Below are positions 8,178-16,900 of a stretch of 64,000 bases of DNA, one piece after another. Positions within the stretch are counted from its first letter, which is position 1, and every line of letters begins with the position of its first letter. The DNA comes from Paenibacillus thiaminolyticus. Its GTDB lineage: Bacteria > Bacillota > Bacilli > Paenibacillales > Paenibacillaceae. The notes under the pieces were generated by a model. It saw only the letters and a program-made list of their open reading frames with translations. It did no database searches and was not told the DNA's origin. The position numbers and the translations under genes were made by a program. The stretch is taken from assembly GCF_007066085.1 (NCBI RefSeq), contig NZ_CP041405.1, positions 5,088,501 through 5,152,500 on the forward strand. The letters are read 5' to 3'.

Positions 8178-9776
8178 ATGATGAAACGAAGCAACTTGAC
8201 GATGGCCCTTGTATTGACACTCATTTTGGCTCTGGTTGCGGGCTGCGCGCCGAAGGCGAACCAGTCCGGGGGAGACAGTGCCGCCGGTACAGGCGAGCAA
8301 ACGAACGCTACCGGAAGCAAAACGCTGACCGTCGCCTATTCCGAAGGCGGGCAGACGCTCGATCCGGCGGAAGCGAACGATCTGACGTCGGATACGCTGG
8401 TGCTGTCCACATATGATCAACTGGTCACGTACGGCGTCAAAAACGTAGATGGCGCGGATATCGCGGCCACGGAAGAAATCAAGCCGATGCTGGCCGAGTC
8501 GTGGGACGTGTCCGATGACCAGAAGACGTATACGTTCAAGCTGCGCCAGGATGTGAAGTTCCATAGCGGCAATCCGCTCGATGCGGATGCGGTCGTGTTC
8601 TCGCTCGATCATATCAAAAACTCGAACTCGGGCGGATTCCTGTATCAGCAAGCCTCCATCGAGTCGTACCGCAAAGTGGACGACCATACGGTGGAAGTGA
8701 AGCTGGAGCGCCCGAACCATATGTTCCTGCAAATCTTGGCGATGTACTCCTTCTCCGTCATCGACCCGAAAGCGATCGAAGGGGATGCGAGTGAATTTTT
8801 GAAGACCAAGACGGCAGGATCCGGGCCATTCAAGCTGGAGAAATGGGATCCTTCCTCCGAGGCGGTATTTGCGGCGAACGACGATTACTGGCAGGAGCGC
8901 GCCAAGCTGGACAAAGTCGTCATGAAGTTCATGAAGGAAGCTTCCTCCCGTACGATGATGCTGGACAAAGGCGATATCGACCTGGCCATGGAGATTCCGC
9001 CGAAGGATGTCGATACGCTGAAGCAGAACACCGCACTCACTGTGCGCTCTGATGCGAGCAACCGCATTTTGTATATGGGTCTGAACAATAACATGAAGCC
9101 GTTCGACAATCCGAAGGTGCGCCAGGCGATCGCCTACGCGATTCCGCATGATGCGCTTCTGAAGGATGTCATGTACGGACAAGCCAAGCAAATGAAGAGC
9201 ATCGTGGCAAGCAATACGCCGGGCTTTTCCGATAATGGCTACGAGTATGAATATAACCTGGATAAAGCGAAGGAACTGCTAAAGGAAGCGGGCTACGAGA
9301 ATGGCTTCTCCTTCGACTTCACGCTCGGATCCGGCTTCAAAGACTGGGAAGACGCCGCTACGGTCATTCAAGCGGAGCTGAAAAAGATCGGCGTCACGAT
9401 GAACATCAACAAGCTGGCGCGCGCGCAGTTCCTGGAACAGCTTCGCACCGGCAACGTGCAGTCCTTCATGTCGAAATGGACCTCGTTCGTCAACGATCCG
9501 GAATATCATCTCGGATTCCTAGTAGATAGCGAGAGCTCGTCCAACTACGTTCATTACGATAATGCGAAGGTCAATGAACTGCTGAAGCAAGCGGCCGTCG
9601 AGACGGATATGACGAAGCGCAATGCTATGTATGAAGAAATTCAGGGCTTGATCAATGCGGACATGCCTTATGTGTACATGTACGAGTACAACCGTCTCGT
9701 GGCGTTCAACAACGAAGTGAAGGGGTATATTTTCTTCCCGGATGAATGCTTGCGTTTCTACCCGCTTTCCAAATAA
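8178..9776 (+). CDS. Family 5 extracellular solute-binding lipoprotein (DppA/OppA type)
   Basis: Substrate-capturing component of the importer, 532 residues. A lipoprotein signal peptide is clear: positively charged MMKRS, a hydrophobic core, then the lipobox LVAGC with Cys at about residue 24, so it should be anchored to the outer face of the membrane. A Ser/Gly/Thr-rich linker follows. The mature domain starts LTVAYSEGGQTLDPAEANDL and carries the family-5 features YTFKLRQDVKFHSG and AIAYAIPHDALL. The specificity cannot be read from the sequence; relatives bind peptides, glutathione, nickel or opines. The ribosome site is GGGGGAGG before ATG 8178. Confidence 0.93.
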   Translation: MMKRSNLTMALVLTLILALVAGCAPKANQSGGDSAAGTGEQTNATGSKTLTVAYSEGGQTLDPAEANDLTSDTLVLSTYDQLVTYGVKNVDGADIAATEEIKPMLAESWDVSDDQKTYTFKLRQDVKFHSGNPLDADAVVFSLDHIKNSNSGGFLYQQASIESYRKVDDHTVEVKLERPNHMFLQILAMYSFSVIDPKAIEGDASEFLKTKTAGSGPFKLEKWDPSSEAVFAANDDYWQERAKLDKVVMKFMKEASSRTMMLDKGDIDLAMEIPPKDVDTLKQNTALTVRSDASNRILYMGLNNNMKPFDNPKVRQAIAYAIPHDALLKDVMYGQAKQMKSIVASNTPGFSDNGYEYEYNLDKAKELLKEAGYENGFSFDFTLGSGFKDWEDAATVIQAELKKIGVTMNINKLARAQFLEQLRTGNVQSFMSKWTSFVNDPEYHLGFLVDSESSSNYVHYDNAKVNELLKQAAVETDMTKRNAMYEEIQGLINADMPYVYMYEYNRLVAFNNEVKGYIFFPDECLRFYPLSK

Positions 9777-9824
9777 GAAAAGAGATAACGATCGCAACGG
9801 ATATGGATACAGGAGGGGATTACG

Positions 9825-11084
9825 GTGAACGAATGGAAGCAACGCTGGATAGATGAAGTGGAACAGCGCCAGGACGAATTGCTGGGCTTATGCTCCAAGC
9901 TGATTCAATTCCCAACGGAGAATCCGCCTGGAGACTCGCGGGACATCAGCCAATTCATTATCGACTACTTGGCCGAGGTCGGCATCGAGACGAAGGTGTA
10001 TGACGCCGGCGGCAACATGCTCAATCTGATTGCGACGATCGGCGATGAATCGGCATCGGAACGCCATTTGATCTATTGCGGCCATACCGATGTCGTGCCG
10101 GCAGGCGACCGCTCCCGCTGGGATTTCGATCCATTCTCCGGCGAAGTGCGGGACGGCTATGTACTCGGACGCGGGGCCAGCGACATGAAGTGCGGCTTGG
10201 CCGGACTTATCTTCAGCGTGAAGCTGCTGAAGGAGCTGCAGGTTCCGCTCAAAGGCAGAGTATCGCTGCTCATCGTGCCGGATGAGGAGACCGGCGGGCA
10301 TCTCGGCGTGCCGTGGGTGTTCGAGCGGAAGCTGATCCATGGCACGGCGGCGGTTATCGCCGAGCCGTCGCATCCGCTGCATCCGACGATCGGGCAGAAG
10401 GGAAGCTGCTGGTTCAACTTCACGGTGACAGGCACGCCGGGCCACGGCAGCCTGTCTCCCCTCCTCGGCGACAATGCGATTATGAAGGCGGCCGCAGCCG
10501 TTCAGGCGCTGCAGCAGCTGCATCATTATCCAGTCGAGCTGCCAGAGGAAGTGAAGGATATTATCGAAGTGACGAAGCGTTATATCGCGGAAAAAGAAAA
10601 TGCCGATTTCTCCGCCATCATCGATCGCGTGTCGGTCAATGTCGGCCTGATCGAAGGCGGAACGAAGACGAACGTCGTGCCAGACCGCTGCACGGTGAGT
10701 GTCGATACCCGCCTGCCGTTCGGCGTCGAGCCGGCCCAGGTGCTAGCCGAGGCGAAGCGGCTGCTGTCCGACATCGGCATCGAGACGGAGCTTCATCCGG
10801 AAGGGTTCCAGGGGCTGGCCAACTGGACGCCGCCGACGGATCCGATCGTGGAGGAGCTCGTGCAGCATATTTGCGATGTGAAGCAGGAAGAAGGCTACGG
10901 CGTCCTGCAATGGGCTTCCAGCGATGCGCGGCATTTCCGCCGCGCCGGCATTCCGGTGCTGCAATACGGTCCGGCCGAGTTGTCCACCATTCACGGCTTC
11001 AATGAGAAGGCGCCGGTACAGGACGTGGTGGACGCGGCCAAGGTGTACACGCTGACGGCGCTCAGCTACCTGGGTGGTGAGTAA
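9825..11084 (+). CDS. M20-family metallo-amidohydrolase (ArgE/DapE/ACY1-like)
   Basis: A 419-residue cytoplasmic hydrolase of acyl-amino acids or small peptides. Metal-site motifs are visible: CGHTDVVP with His87 and Asp89, [10 protein letters not shown] with bridging Asp120, and VPDEETGG with Glu154 (base) and Glu155. The dimerisation insert lies at about 190-300, and [11 protein letters not shown] near the end supplies the last His. GTG 9825 follows AGGAGGGGATTAC. It sits between the binding protein and the two ATPase genes of the importer, so it probably hydrolyses what the transporter brings in. Deacylase, dipeptidase and amidase roles are all possible. Confidence 0.9.
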   Translation: MNEWKQRWIDEVEQRQDELLGLCSKLIQFPTENPPGDSRDISQFIIDYLAEVGIETKVYDAGGNMLNLIATIGDESASERHLIYCGHTDVVPAGDRSRWDFDPFSGEVRDGYVLGRGASDMKCGLAGLIFSVKLLKELQVPLKGRVSLLIVPDEETGGHLGVPWVFERKLIHGTAAVIAEPSHPLHPTIGQKGSCWFNFTVTGTPGHGSLSPLLGDNAIMKAAAAVQALQQLHHYPVELPEEVKDIIEVTKRYIAEKENADFSAIIDRVSVNVGLIEGGTKTNVVPDRCTVSVDTRLPFGVEPAQVLAEAKRLLSDIGIETELHPEGFQGLANWTPPTDPIVEELVQHICDVKQEEGYGVLQWASSDARHFRRAGIPVLQYGPAELSTIHGFNEKAPVQDVVDAAKVYTLTALSYLGGE

Positions 11085-11085
11085 T

Positions 11086-12066
11086 ATGGAACCGGTGCTG
11101 GCAGTCGAACAGCTGGAAACGGAATTTGTAACTAACGGGGGCGTATTCAAGGCGGTGGATGGCGTAAGCTTCCACGTGCACCAAGGCGAGACGCTCGGCG
11201 TTGTCGGCGAATCGGGCTGCGGCAAAAGCGTCACCTCCTTGTCCATCATGGGACTTCTCCCGAAGAAAATAGGCCGGGTGAAGGGGGGACGCATTCAGTT
11301 CCACGGGAACGACCTGCTGCAAGTCCCGGAAAGGCAAATGAGATCCATTCGCGGCAACCGGATCGCCATGATCTTCCAGGAGCCGATGACATCGCTCAAT
11401 CCGGTGTTCCGAATCGGCGATCAACTGGCTGAGGCCATTCAGCTTCATAAGAAGCTGAAGCGCAAGGAAGCGATGCGGCATGCCGTCGACATGCTGCACA
11501 AGGTCGGCATCCCGCATCCCGAGTCGGTGGCGCAGGAATATCCGCACCAGCTCTCGGGCGGGATGCGCCAGCGGGTCATGATCGCGATGGCGATGTCCTG
11601 CAATCCGGAGGTGTTGATCGCGGATGAGCCGACGACGGCGCTTGACGTGACCATTCAAGCGCAAATTTTGGATTTGATGCGGCAGCTGCAGGAGGAAGAG
11701 AAGACGTCCATCCTGCTCATAACCCACGACCTCGGGGTCGTCGCCGAGATGTGCCACCGCGTCGTCGTCATGTACGCGGGGCAGGTCGTGGAGGAGGCGG
11801 ATGTGGACACGCTGTTCGAATCGCCGCAGCATCCGTATACGCAGGGGCTGCTGGCTTCGCTGCCGCAGCTCGCTGGGGAACAGGAGCGGCTGGAGTCGAT
11901 CCCCGGCGCGGTGCCGAGTCCGCTGCAGATGCCGCCGGGCTGCCGCTTCGCCCCGCGCTGCAAATACCGGACGGAAGCGTGCGATCAGGCGCAGCCCGCG
12001 CTGACAGACTTGGGCGGCGGCCATCGCTGCCGCTGTCTGCTCGTCGAGAAGGGGGTGGCGCGATGA
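11086..12066 (+). CDS. ABC transporter ATPase, DppD/OppD type
   Basis: First ATPase of the importer, about 326 residues. Walker [10 protein letters not shown]-loop [14 protein letters not shown], signature [14 protein letters not shown], and Walker [13 protein letters not shown] are all present. The C-terminal oligopeptide-transporter extension ends in Cys-rich [15 protein letters not shown], which in relatives binds an Fe-S cluster. ATG 11086 lies one base beyond the stop of the M20 gene and after GGGTGGTGAG, indicating translational coupling. The next gene starts within its stop codon. Confidence 0.94.
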   Translation: MEPVLAVEQLETEFVTNGGVFKAVDGVSFHVHQGETLGVVGESGCGKSVTSLSIMGLLPKKIGRVKGGRIQFHGNDLLQVPERQMRSIRGNRIAMIFQEPMTSLNPVFRIGDQLAEAIQLHKKLKRKEAMRHAVDMLHKVGIPHPESVAQEYPHQLSGGMRQRVMIAMAMSCNPEVLIADEPTTALDVTIQAQILDLMRQLQEEEKTSILLITHDLGVVAEMCHRVVVMYAGQVVEEADVDTLFESPQHPYTQGLLASLPQLAGEQERLESIPGAVPSPLQMPPGCRFAPRCKYRTEACDQAQPALTDLGGGHRCRCLLVEKGVAR

Positions 12067-13025
12067 CGGCTTTGCTGCAAGTGCGCAATCTGAAGAAGCA
12101 TTATCCGATTCGCAAAGGGCTGCTGAATAAGCAGGTCGGATCCGTGAAATCGGTGGATGGCTTGAACTTCGATATTTATGAAGGAGAGACATTCGGCATC
12201 GTCGGCGAATCCGGCTGCGGCAAGTCGACGACAGGCCGCTCCGTCTTGCGCTTGATTGAACCGACGGAAGGAGAGGTCTTGTTCCAAGGACGCAATCTTA
12301 TGGCGCTCTCTCCGAAGGAACTGCGCCAGCTTCGCCCCGAGATGAGCATGATCTTCCAGGATCCGTACGCGTCGCTGGACCCGCGCTGGACCGTTCAGCG
12401 CATCCTGGAGGAGCCGCTGCAGACGCATCTGTCGATGCGGTCCCCGGAGCGGAAGCAGCGGGTGCAGGAACTGATGGAGCGGGTAGGACTGTCCGCATTT
12501 CAAGCGAACCGTTTTCCGCATGAATTTTCGGGCGGCCAGCGGCAGCGTGTCGGCATTGCCCGCGCCCTGGCGCTCAACCCGAAGTTCATCGTCTGCGACG
12601 AGCCGGTCTCGGCGCTGGACGTATCGATTCAGTCACAGGTGCTCAACCTGATGCAGGATTTGCAGGAGCAAGAGAAGCTGACCTATATGTTCATTTCTCA
12701 TGATTTATCGGTCGTGAAGTTCCTGTGCACACGGGTCGGCGTCATGTATCTTGGCAAAATGGTCGAGCTGGCGCCGAAGCGGAAGCTGTATGCGAATCCG
12801 CTCCATCCTTATACGAAGGCGCTCATGTCGGCGGTGCCTGTGCCGAACCCGAAGGCCAAGAAGGAGCGCATCGTCTTGTCCGGCGAAGTGCCGAGCGCCA
12901 AAAATCCGCCGCAAGGCTGCGCCTTCCATCTTCGCTGCCCGATTGCGTCGGAGCGCTGCCGCACCGTCCAGCCGGAATGGCAGGAGGCGGATGAAGGGCA
13001 TTGGGTGGCTTGCCATCATATCTAA
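12063..13025 (+). CDS. ABC transporter ATPase, DppF/OppF type
   Basis: Second ATPase, 320 residues, pairing with the DppD-type subunit. Walker [24 protein letters not shown], signature [15 protein letters not shown], and Walker [13 protein letters not shown] are present, with the Cys-containing tail [18 protein letters not shown] 12063 overlaps the upstream stop as ATGA, so the two ATPases are translationally coupled. A longer in-frame reading from 11751 would run antagonistically through the DppD gene and is not used. Confidence 0.94.
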   Translation: MTALLQVRNLKKHYPIRKGLLNKQVGSVKSVDGLNFDIYEGETFGIVGESGCGKSTTGRSVLRLIEPTEGEVLFQGRNLMALSPKELRQLRPEMSMIFQDPYASLDPRWTVQRILEEPLQTHLSMRSPERKQRVQELMERVGLSAFQANRFPHEFSGGQRQRVGIARALALNPKFIVCDEPVSALDVSIQSQVLNLMQDLQEQEKLTYMFISHDLSVVKFLCTRVGVMYLGKMVELAPKRKLYANPLHPYTKALMSAVPVPNPKAKKERIVLSGEVPSAKNPPQGCAFHLRCPIASERCRTVQPEWQEADEGHWVACHHI

Positions 13026-13115
13026 GGCAGGCCGGGCAGAGAGGCGGATCGGTTTCGTTGCAATGTAACTATGATATCGACAACTATGAGATCGAGCGGA
13101 AAGGGAGAGAGAATC

Positions 13116-14054
13116 ATGGCTTTACTGCAAACGTTGCGAATCTATGAAGCGGTAGACAATGCATTTACATCCGGCGAGGCGGTGAAGGAGCTGTTCCAGC
13201 CTTATCCGCTGGCTGACGTAAGCGTGCAGCGGGTTCATGGTGAGAAGGGATTTACGGATTTCATCCGCATTTTTATCCCGGGGACGGAAGGCAAGCACGG
13301 GGGCGGACAAGCGCCGAGCTTCGGCATCGTCGGCCGGCTGGGCGGCTTGGGCGCCCGGCCGCAGCGCATCGGGCTCGTCTCCGATGGCGACGGCGCGATT
13401 GCGGCGCTGTCTGCCGCATTGAAGCTGGCCGACATGAGCGAGAAGGGCGACCGGTTAAAAGGGGATGTATACATTACGACCCACATCTGCCCGGACGCGC
13501 CTACCTTGCCGCATGAGCCGGTCGATTTCATGGATTCGCCCGTTGATATTGCGACGATGAACGAATACGAGGTGCTGGACGAGATGGAAGCGGTCTTGTC
13601 CATCGACACGACAAAGGGCAACCGTGTCATCAATCATAAAGGAATCGCCATTTCCCCGACAGTGAAGGAAGGCTACATCCTGCGCGTCAGCGACGATCTG
13701 CTTCGCGTCATGGAGATGACGACCGGACAGCTTCCGGTCACATTCCCGGTGACGACGCAGGACATTACGCCGTACGGCAACGGGCTGTATCATATTAACA
13801 GCATCCTGCAGCCTTGCGTGACGACGGCCGCGCCGGTCGTCGGCGTCGCGATTACCGCGCAATCGACCGTGCCCGGCTGCGGGACGGGAGCAAGTCATGA
13901 AGTCGATATCGCGCTCGCCGCGCGCTACGCGGTGGAAGTCGCCAAGGAATTCACGAATGAAGTCTGTTCCTTCTATAATAAGGAGGAGTTCGAGCATATG
14001 CTCAACCTGTATGGGCCGATGAATGCCCTGCAGACGTTGGGGAAAACAGTATAA
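13116..14054 (+). CDS. DUF1177-family protein
   Basis: A 312-residue soluble protein of the DUF1177 family, whose function is not established. It has long conserved stretches such as FGIVGRLGGLGARPQRIGLVS and THICPDAPTLPHEPVDFMDS; the His/Asp/Cys-rich second stretch and the later VVGVAITAQSTVPGCGTGASHE look like candidate metal or catalytic segments. ATG 13116 follows AAAGGGAGAGAG. The gene directly follows the peptide-importer ATPases and precedes aroM. DUF1177, AroM and a family-5 importer recur together in several bacteria as far as I recall, which suggests one pathway for an imported amide or amino-acid derivative. Confidence 0.85.
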   Translation: MALLQTLRIYEAVDNAFTSGEAVKELFQPYPLADVSVQRVHGEKGFTDFIRIFIPGTEGKHGGGQAPSFGIVGRLGGLGARPQRIGLVSDGDGAIAALSAALKLADMSEKGDRLKGDVYITTHICPDAPTLPHEPVDFMDSPVDIATMNEYEVLDEMEAVLSIDTTKGNRVINHKGIAISPTVKEGYILRVSDDLLRVMEMTTGQLPVTFPVTTQDITPYGNGLYHINSILQPCVTTAAPVVGVAITAQSTVPGCGTGASHEVDIALAARYAVEVAKEFTNEVCSFYNKEEFEHMLNLYGPMNALQTLGKTV

Positions 14055-14127
14055 TCTCAGACCTTGCGTAGAATTCATCGTTTTGCTTTAGGCTCCGCCC
14101 GCCGCAAGAGAGAAAGGAGGCAGCCGC

Positions 14128-14829
14128 ATGGAACGAAGCGATACCCGGCAACGTGTCAAAATAGGTCTCATTACGATAGGACAAGCGCCGCGAACGGATG
14201 TGCAGCCCTTGATTGAACGCTGGCTGGCGCCCTGCTCGGATGTCATCCAGCTTGGCGTCCTCGACGGCATGACGGTGGCGGAGATCGAGCGCGAGCTTGG
14301 CCCGCAGCTGGACGAATTCGTCCTGACGACACGGTTGGCTGATGGTCAAGCCGTTGTCTTGTCCGCGGCCAAAACGGAAACAGCAATGCAGCGCTTGATT
14401 GACGAGTGCGAACGGCTGGGCTGCCAAGTCATCATTCTGCTCTGTACCGGCGCCTTCCGCCATCTTGCCGCTGAACGGGCGTTGTTGATTGAACCGGAGC
14501 GGATACTGACGCCCGCGATTGCGAAGCTGGCCGGCGGGACGCAGATTGGCCTGATCATTCCGCTGGCGGAGCAAGCGGAGGAGATGCGCCAGAAATGGGG
14601 CGCGTTCGGCGCCTCGATTACGACGGCCGCCGCTTCTCCCTACACGGCGACGCGCGAGCAGCTTGCGGCCGCCGCACAGGAGCTGAGAGCTGCGGGCGCC
14701 GGAATCATCGTGCTCGATTGTATGGGATACACGTTAGAGCATCAGCAGATCGCCCGCGAGGCGAGCGGATGCTTCGCGCTGCTGTCGAGCAGCTTGCTGT
14801 TCAAGCTGACAACAGAACTGTGTGGGTAA
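14128..14829 (+). CDS. aroM: AroM-family protein
   Basis: A 233-residue AroM-family protein, named after an E. coli gene near aroL whose biochemical role is unknown. It starts with the family signature IGLITIGQAPRTD. Two cysteines sit in short hydrophobic-strand contexts, LLCTGAF (Cys106) and VLDCMGY (Cys198), about 90 residues apart. That spacing and setting resemble the two-Cys active site of the Asp/Glu/hydantoin racemase superfamily; this resemblance is my inference. ATG 14128 follows AGAAAGGAGGCAG. It is the last gene of the operon, with a strong terminator about 70 bp after its stop. Confidence 0.85.
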   Translation: MERSDTRQRVKIGLITIGQAPRTDVQPLIERWLAPCSDVIQLGVLDGMTVAEIERELGPQLDEFVLTTRLADGQAVVLSAAKTETAMQRLIDECERLGCQVIILLCTGAFRHLAAERALLIEPERILTPAIAKLAGGTQIGLIIPLAEQAEEMRQKWGAFGASITTAAASPYTATREQLAAAAQELRAAGAGIIVLDCMGYTLEHQQIAREASGCFALLSSSLLFKLTTELCG

Positions 14830-14896
14830 AGGTTAGAACGATTAGAATAGTTAGACGATTAGAGAATAGCTAGAACGACGGGAATTAACGATGATA

Positions 14897-14936
14897 ACCG
14901 CCTGTTGCTTGGGGATGCAAGCAGCGGGCGGTTTTT
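14897..14936 (+). terminator. Terminator of the IclR-Dpp-AroM operon
   Basis: A 15-bp stem, ACCGCCTGTTGCTTG pairing with CAAGCAGCGGGCGGT through two G-U pairs, is followed by TTTTT. Confidence 0.9.
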
Positions 14937-15000
14937 AAGTTTGAGCCTGCCTCAACCTGCACTAAGGCTGTTTTATTTTGAAGAAAATGCACCTTCTCCC

Positions 15001-15030
15001 GCCCTTAGCTTCACTATCCCATCGGTTCAG
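15001..15030 (-). repeat. Dispersed repeat copy (minus)
   Basis: The complement reads CTGAACCGATGGGATAGTGA then AGCTAAGGGC, matching the plus copy at 15219. Confidence 0.7.
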
Positions 15031-15165
15031 CAAGAGGAGTTCAATGCGCGAGAACCATACTTCTAAGTATAGGCTGCAAGGCGTCCCTAACCTGCTGCCA
15101 TAATGGGAGAGTTGCTGCGCGCGCCGCTCGGAGATCGGAGGGCTCAGGATTCGCCTCGGCCGCTT

Positions 15166-15216
15166 CTGAACGAATGGGAGAGTGGAAATAAGGAAGAAAA
15201 TAGCGCCTGTACCCGG
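15166..15216 (+). repeat. Dispersed repeat copy, long form (plus)
   Basis: CTGAACGAATGGGAGAGTGG is followed by TAAGGAAGAAAA and CTGTACCCGG, the same block order as the copy at 4968. Confidence 0.75.
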
Positions 15217-15218
15217 CG

Positions 15219-15246
15219 CTGAGTCGATGGGATAGTGTGACTAAGG
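15219..15246 (+). repeat. Dispersed repeat copy (plus)
   Basis: CTGAGTCGATGGGATAGTGT then GACTAAGG, directly after the preceding long copy. Confidence 0.75.
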
Positions 15247-15463
15247 CCTAAGAAGAGAAAGACTGAAGCATCAACTTGAACCCTTGGCGTTGCCCGAACA
15301 TTTGATTCTGCCCGAACATGTGACTCTGCCCCCCGTAGAACAACAAGGGACTGTCCCATAATCATGTTGTAGGGCAAGAAGGGCAACAGGGAGCACTGGG
15401 ACGTAAAAGACGGCGGCGGGCCAAGCGGTGAAAGAGTGATGCGGCAATGAAATCCTGCGAATA

Positions 15464-15635
15464 TCAGGCTGTTGAGAAAGTCCAAGGGATTTTGTGGCAC
15501 TTCATTTTTTGTGTGGTGGATCTCGTCTCTCCGTAGAAAAAATCGATTTAAAACGTTATGGGTGCCAAGTTTTGAGTAGGAAAATGGACAATCCCCACCC
15601 CTTCGTAAAAAAACAGGGGTTTTCCAACGGCCTGA
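15464..15635. mobile_element. MITE-like element, 172 bp
   Basis: The ends form an imperfect inverted repeat: TCAGGCTGTTGAGAAAGTCC on the left and, as the complement of the right end, TCAGGCCGTTGGAAAACCCC. Nothing inside can encode a transposase. CAGGC-GTTG-type ends occur on some insertion sequences of Firmicutes (IS1182-like, from memory), so this may be a non-autonomous relative. No clear target duplication is visible. Confidence 0.55.
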
Positions 15636-15638
15636 ACA

Positions 15639-15920
15639 CTGCACCATTTCCCTAGACACGTCTATCTGGTAGGCTAAATCCGCAAAACTGCACGATTTCT
15701 CCAGACACGCCTATTCGGTAAGCGAAATCCTGCGTAAATACAGCAATTCGATATGGACGACTTTCCCAGAAAGGGAATCCTGCAAAACTGCAGGAATTTC
15801 ACGCGTTTCGCTTCGACTTGAAGCAAAAGGGCCTAAAATGATGTAGATTTGCAGCAATTCCTCGGGATGTGGATTCATTGAGCCGAAATTCCTGTAAAAT
15901 AGCAGCAATTCCCTCCACAT
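15639..15920 (+). repeat. Degenerate tandem array, about 50-bp unit, six units
   Basis: Units start at 15639, 15688, 15739, 15788, 15849 and 15900, giving lengths of 49, 51, 49, 61 and 51 bp, the last being cut off. Each unit opens with (C/T)(T/A)GCA(G/C)(C/G)AATT-like sequence and closes with AAATCCTGCAAAA-like sequence. At each junction these form a small imperfect hairpin such as AATCCTGCAAAACTGCAGGA. Units 1 and 2 also share AGACACG(C/T)CTAT and GGTA(G/A)GC. Confidence 0.75.
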
Positions 15921-16421
15921 GTTCAAGCCGCAGCCGGATCGGATGCCGCCACCGATGGCGACATGGATATGGCCTATGCGCTGCTGCTGGCCGACAAGCA
16001 ATGAGGCAGTTCCAGCGGCATCAATTACCGCGCAGAAGCGGTCAACCTCATCAATGCCATCATGCAAAGCGAGGTCAACAAGCAATCGTGGCATCTGAAG
16101 CTTGGGGACTGGGTGTCCGATTCGGACTCGAAGTGGGGCAAAGGAACGCGGCCGTCCGACTTTATGCCCCATCATCTCCGCGCCTTCAAGGAATCGACCG
16201 GGGATTCGCGTTGGGACAATGTGCTGAACCAGACCTACGCCATCATTCAGCAGCTGTTTTCCGGGTACTCAAGTTCAACCGGGCTGATGCCTGATTTCGC
16301 AACCAAAGAATCCAGCGGCTATAAACCGGCTGTCGGTGACGTGTACGATTGGTGCTGCGGGAACGGGCGGTTGACGGCCGCGGCAGACACCGTCTTCTCG
16401 GATATGACAAACAGGGTCTGA
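15921..16421 (+). pseudogene. Glycoside hydrolase family 8 remnant
   Basis: The frame reads GSDAATDGDMDMAYALLLADKQ, stop, then GSSSGINYRAEAVNLINAIM and onward through WGKGTRPSDFMPHHLRAF and GLMPDFATKESSGYKPAVGD. This is the catalytic-core region of GH8 enzymes (endoglucanase, chitosanase, lichenase), where DAATDGDMD is the hallmark. The gene is dead: its 5' end is replaced by the tandem array at 15920, a TGA at 16002-16004 stands where the family has Trp, and similarity breaks off after about 16340. Intact relatives are 350-450 residues, secreted. The remnant shows that this spacer has lost a carbohydrate-active gene. Confidence 0.8.
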
Positions 16422-16872
16422 ACTTTGCCGAGAAGCAGGGTAAGTCAGAGAAACCATTTTACTGACTTTCGCAAAGCGATACGACTCCTTTCAATTTATA
16501 AAGTTGAAGCGATTCAATTTTCATGCAACAAAATTAAATCGGTTTCATTTTAAGCTATGCCGATGGCGGTACGTTCATGATCGCAGGATTATGCCAGAGG
16601 AAAATCATCTAGGCCGAAAATATGAGCGATTTAACTTTCGGAGCCGAGTACAAGATCATGCACGCATCAGGAGGCATTTTTTTCATTAGAATACGCGTCC
16701 AACAAAAAGATAAGAGAAGATTAGAGCGCTTATAAATCCTTGATATAATTCGCGTTATTTCCCGAAATTGCTGTCGAAAAGAGCCGGACTTAACGACATA
16801 AATCCCTAAATTTTGAAAAATCGATTTCATGTTATAGAATATAATGGAAAACGTTTGTATACTAAGGAGGAA
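16422..16872. other. AT-rich gene-free stretch upstream of the gtr operon
   Basis: No gene is supported. The sequence is clearly AT-richer than its surroundings. Near its end TTGAAA (about 16815) and TAGAAT (about 16837) are 16 bp apart, a possible promoter for the glycosyltransferase operon. The following GGAAAACGTTTGTA (about 16847) matches the CcpA cre consensus at all but two fixed positions, a weak candidate catabolite-control site. Confidence 0.35.
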
Positions 16873-16900
16873 ATGAATTCCTTCTCCGAAGGAAGCTGTT

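Larger units (their letters stand above)
14940..15460. other. Gene-free spacer with dispersed repeats
   Basis: No gene is supported here. It contains three copies of the dispersed repeat (separate entries), an 18-bp tandem pair at about 15293-15328 (TGCCCGAACATTTGATTC and TGCCCGAACATGTGACTC), and the short palindromic GGGACTGTCCC at about 15351, which could be the relic end of an insertion sequence; that last point is weak. Confidence 0.5.

Noticed and set aside
12063..13025. Longer DppF-type reading from 11751
   Set aside because: The extension is out-of-frame sequence of the DppD gene; the ATGA overlap at 12063 gives a normal family N-terminus.
15345..15380. Insertion-sequence end with GGGACTGTCCC
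   Set aside because: The palindrome recalls insertion-sequence ends, but no partner end or transposase can be found.
15144..15659. 171-codon minus-strand ORF
   Set aside because: It crosses the dispersed repeats and the MITE-like element and has no protein-family features.
15639..15920. CRISPR array
   Set aside because: Repeats are spaced at about 50 bp, but similarity extends through most of each unit, units are degenerate throughout, and there are no cas genes in the window.
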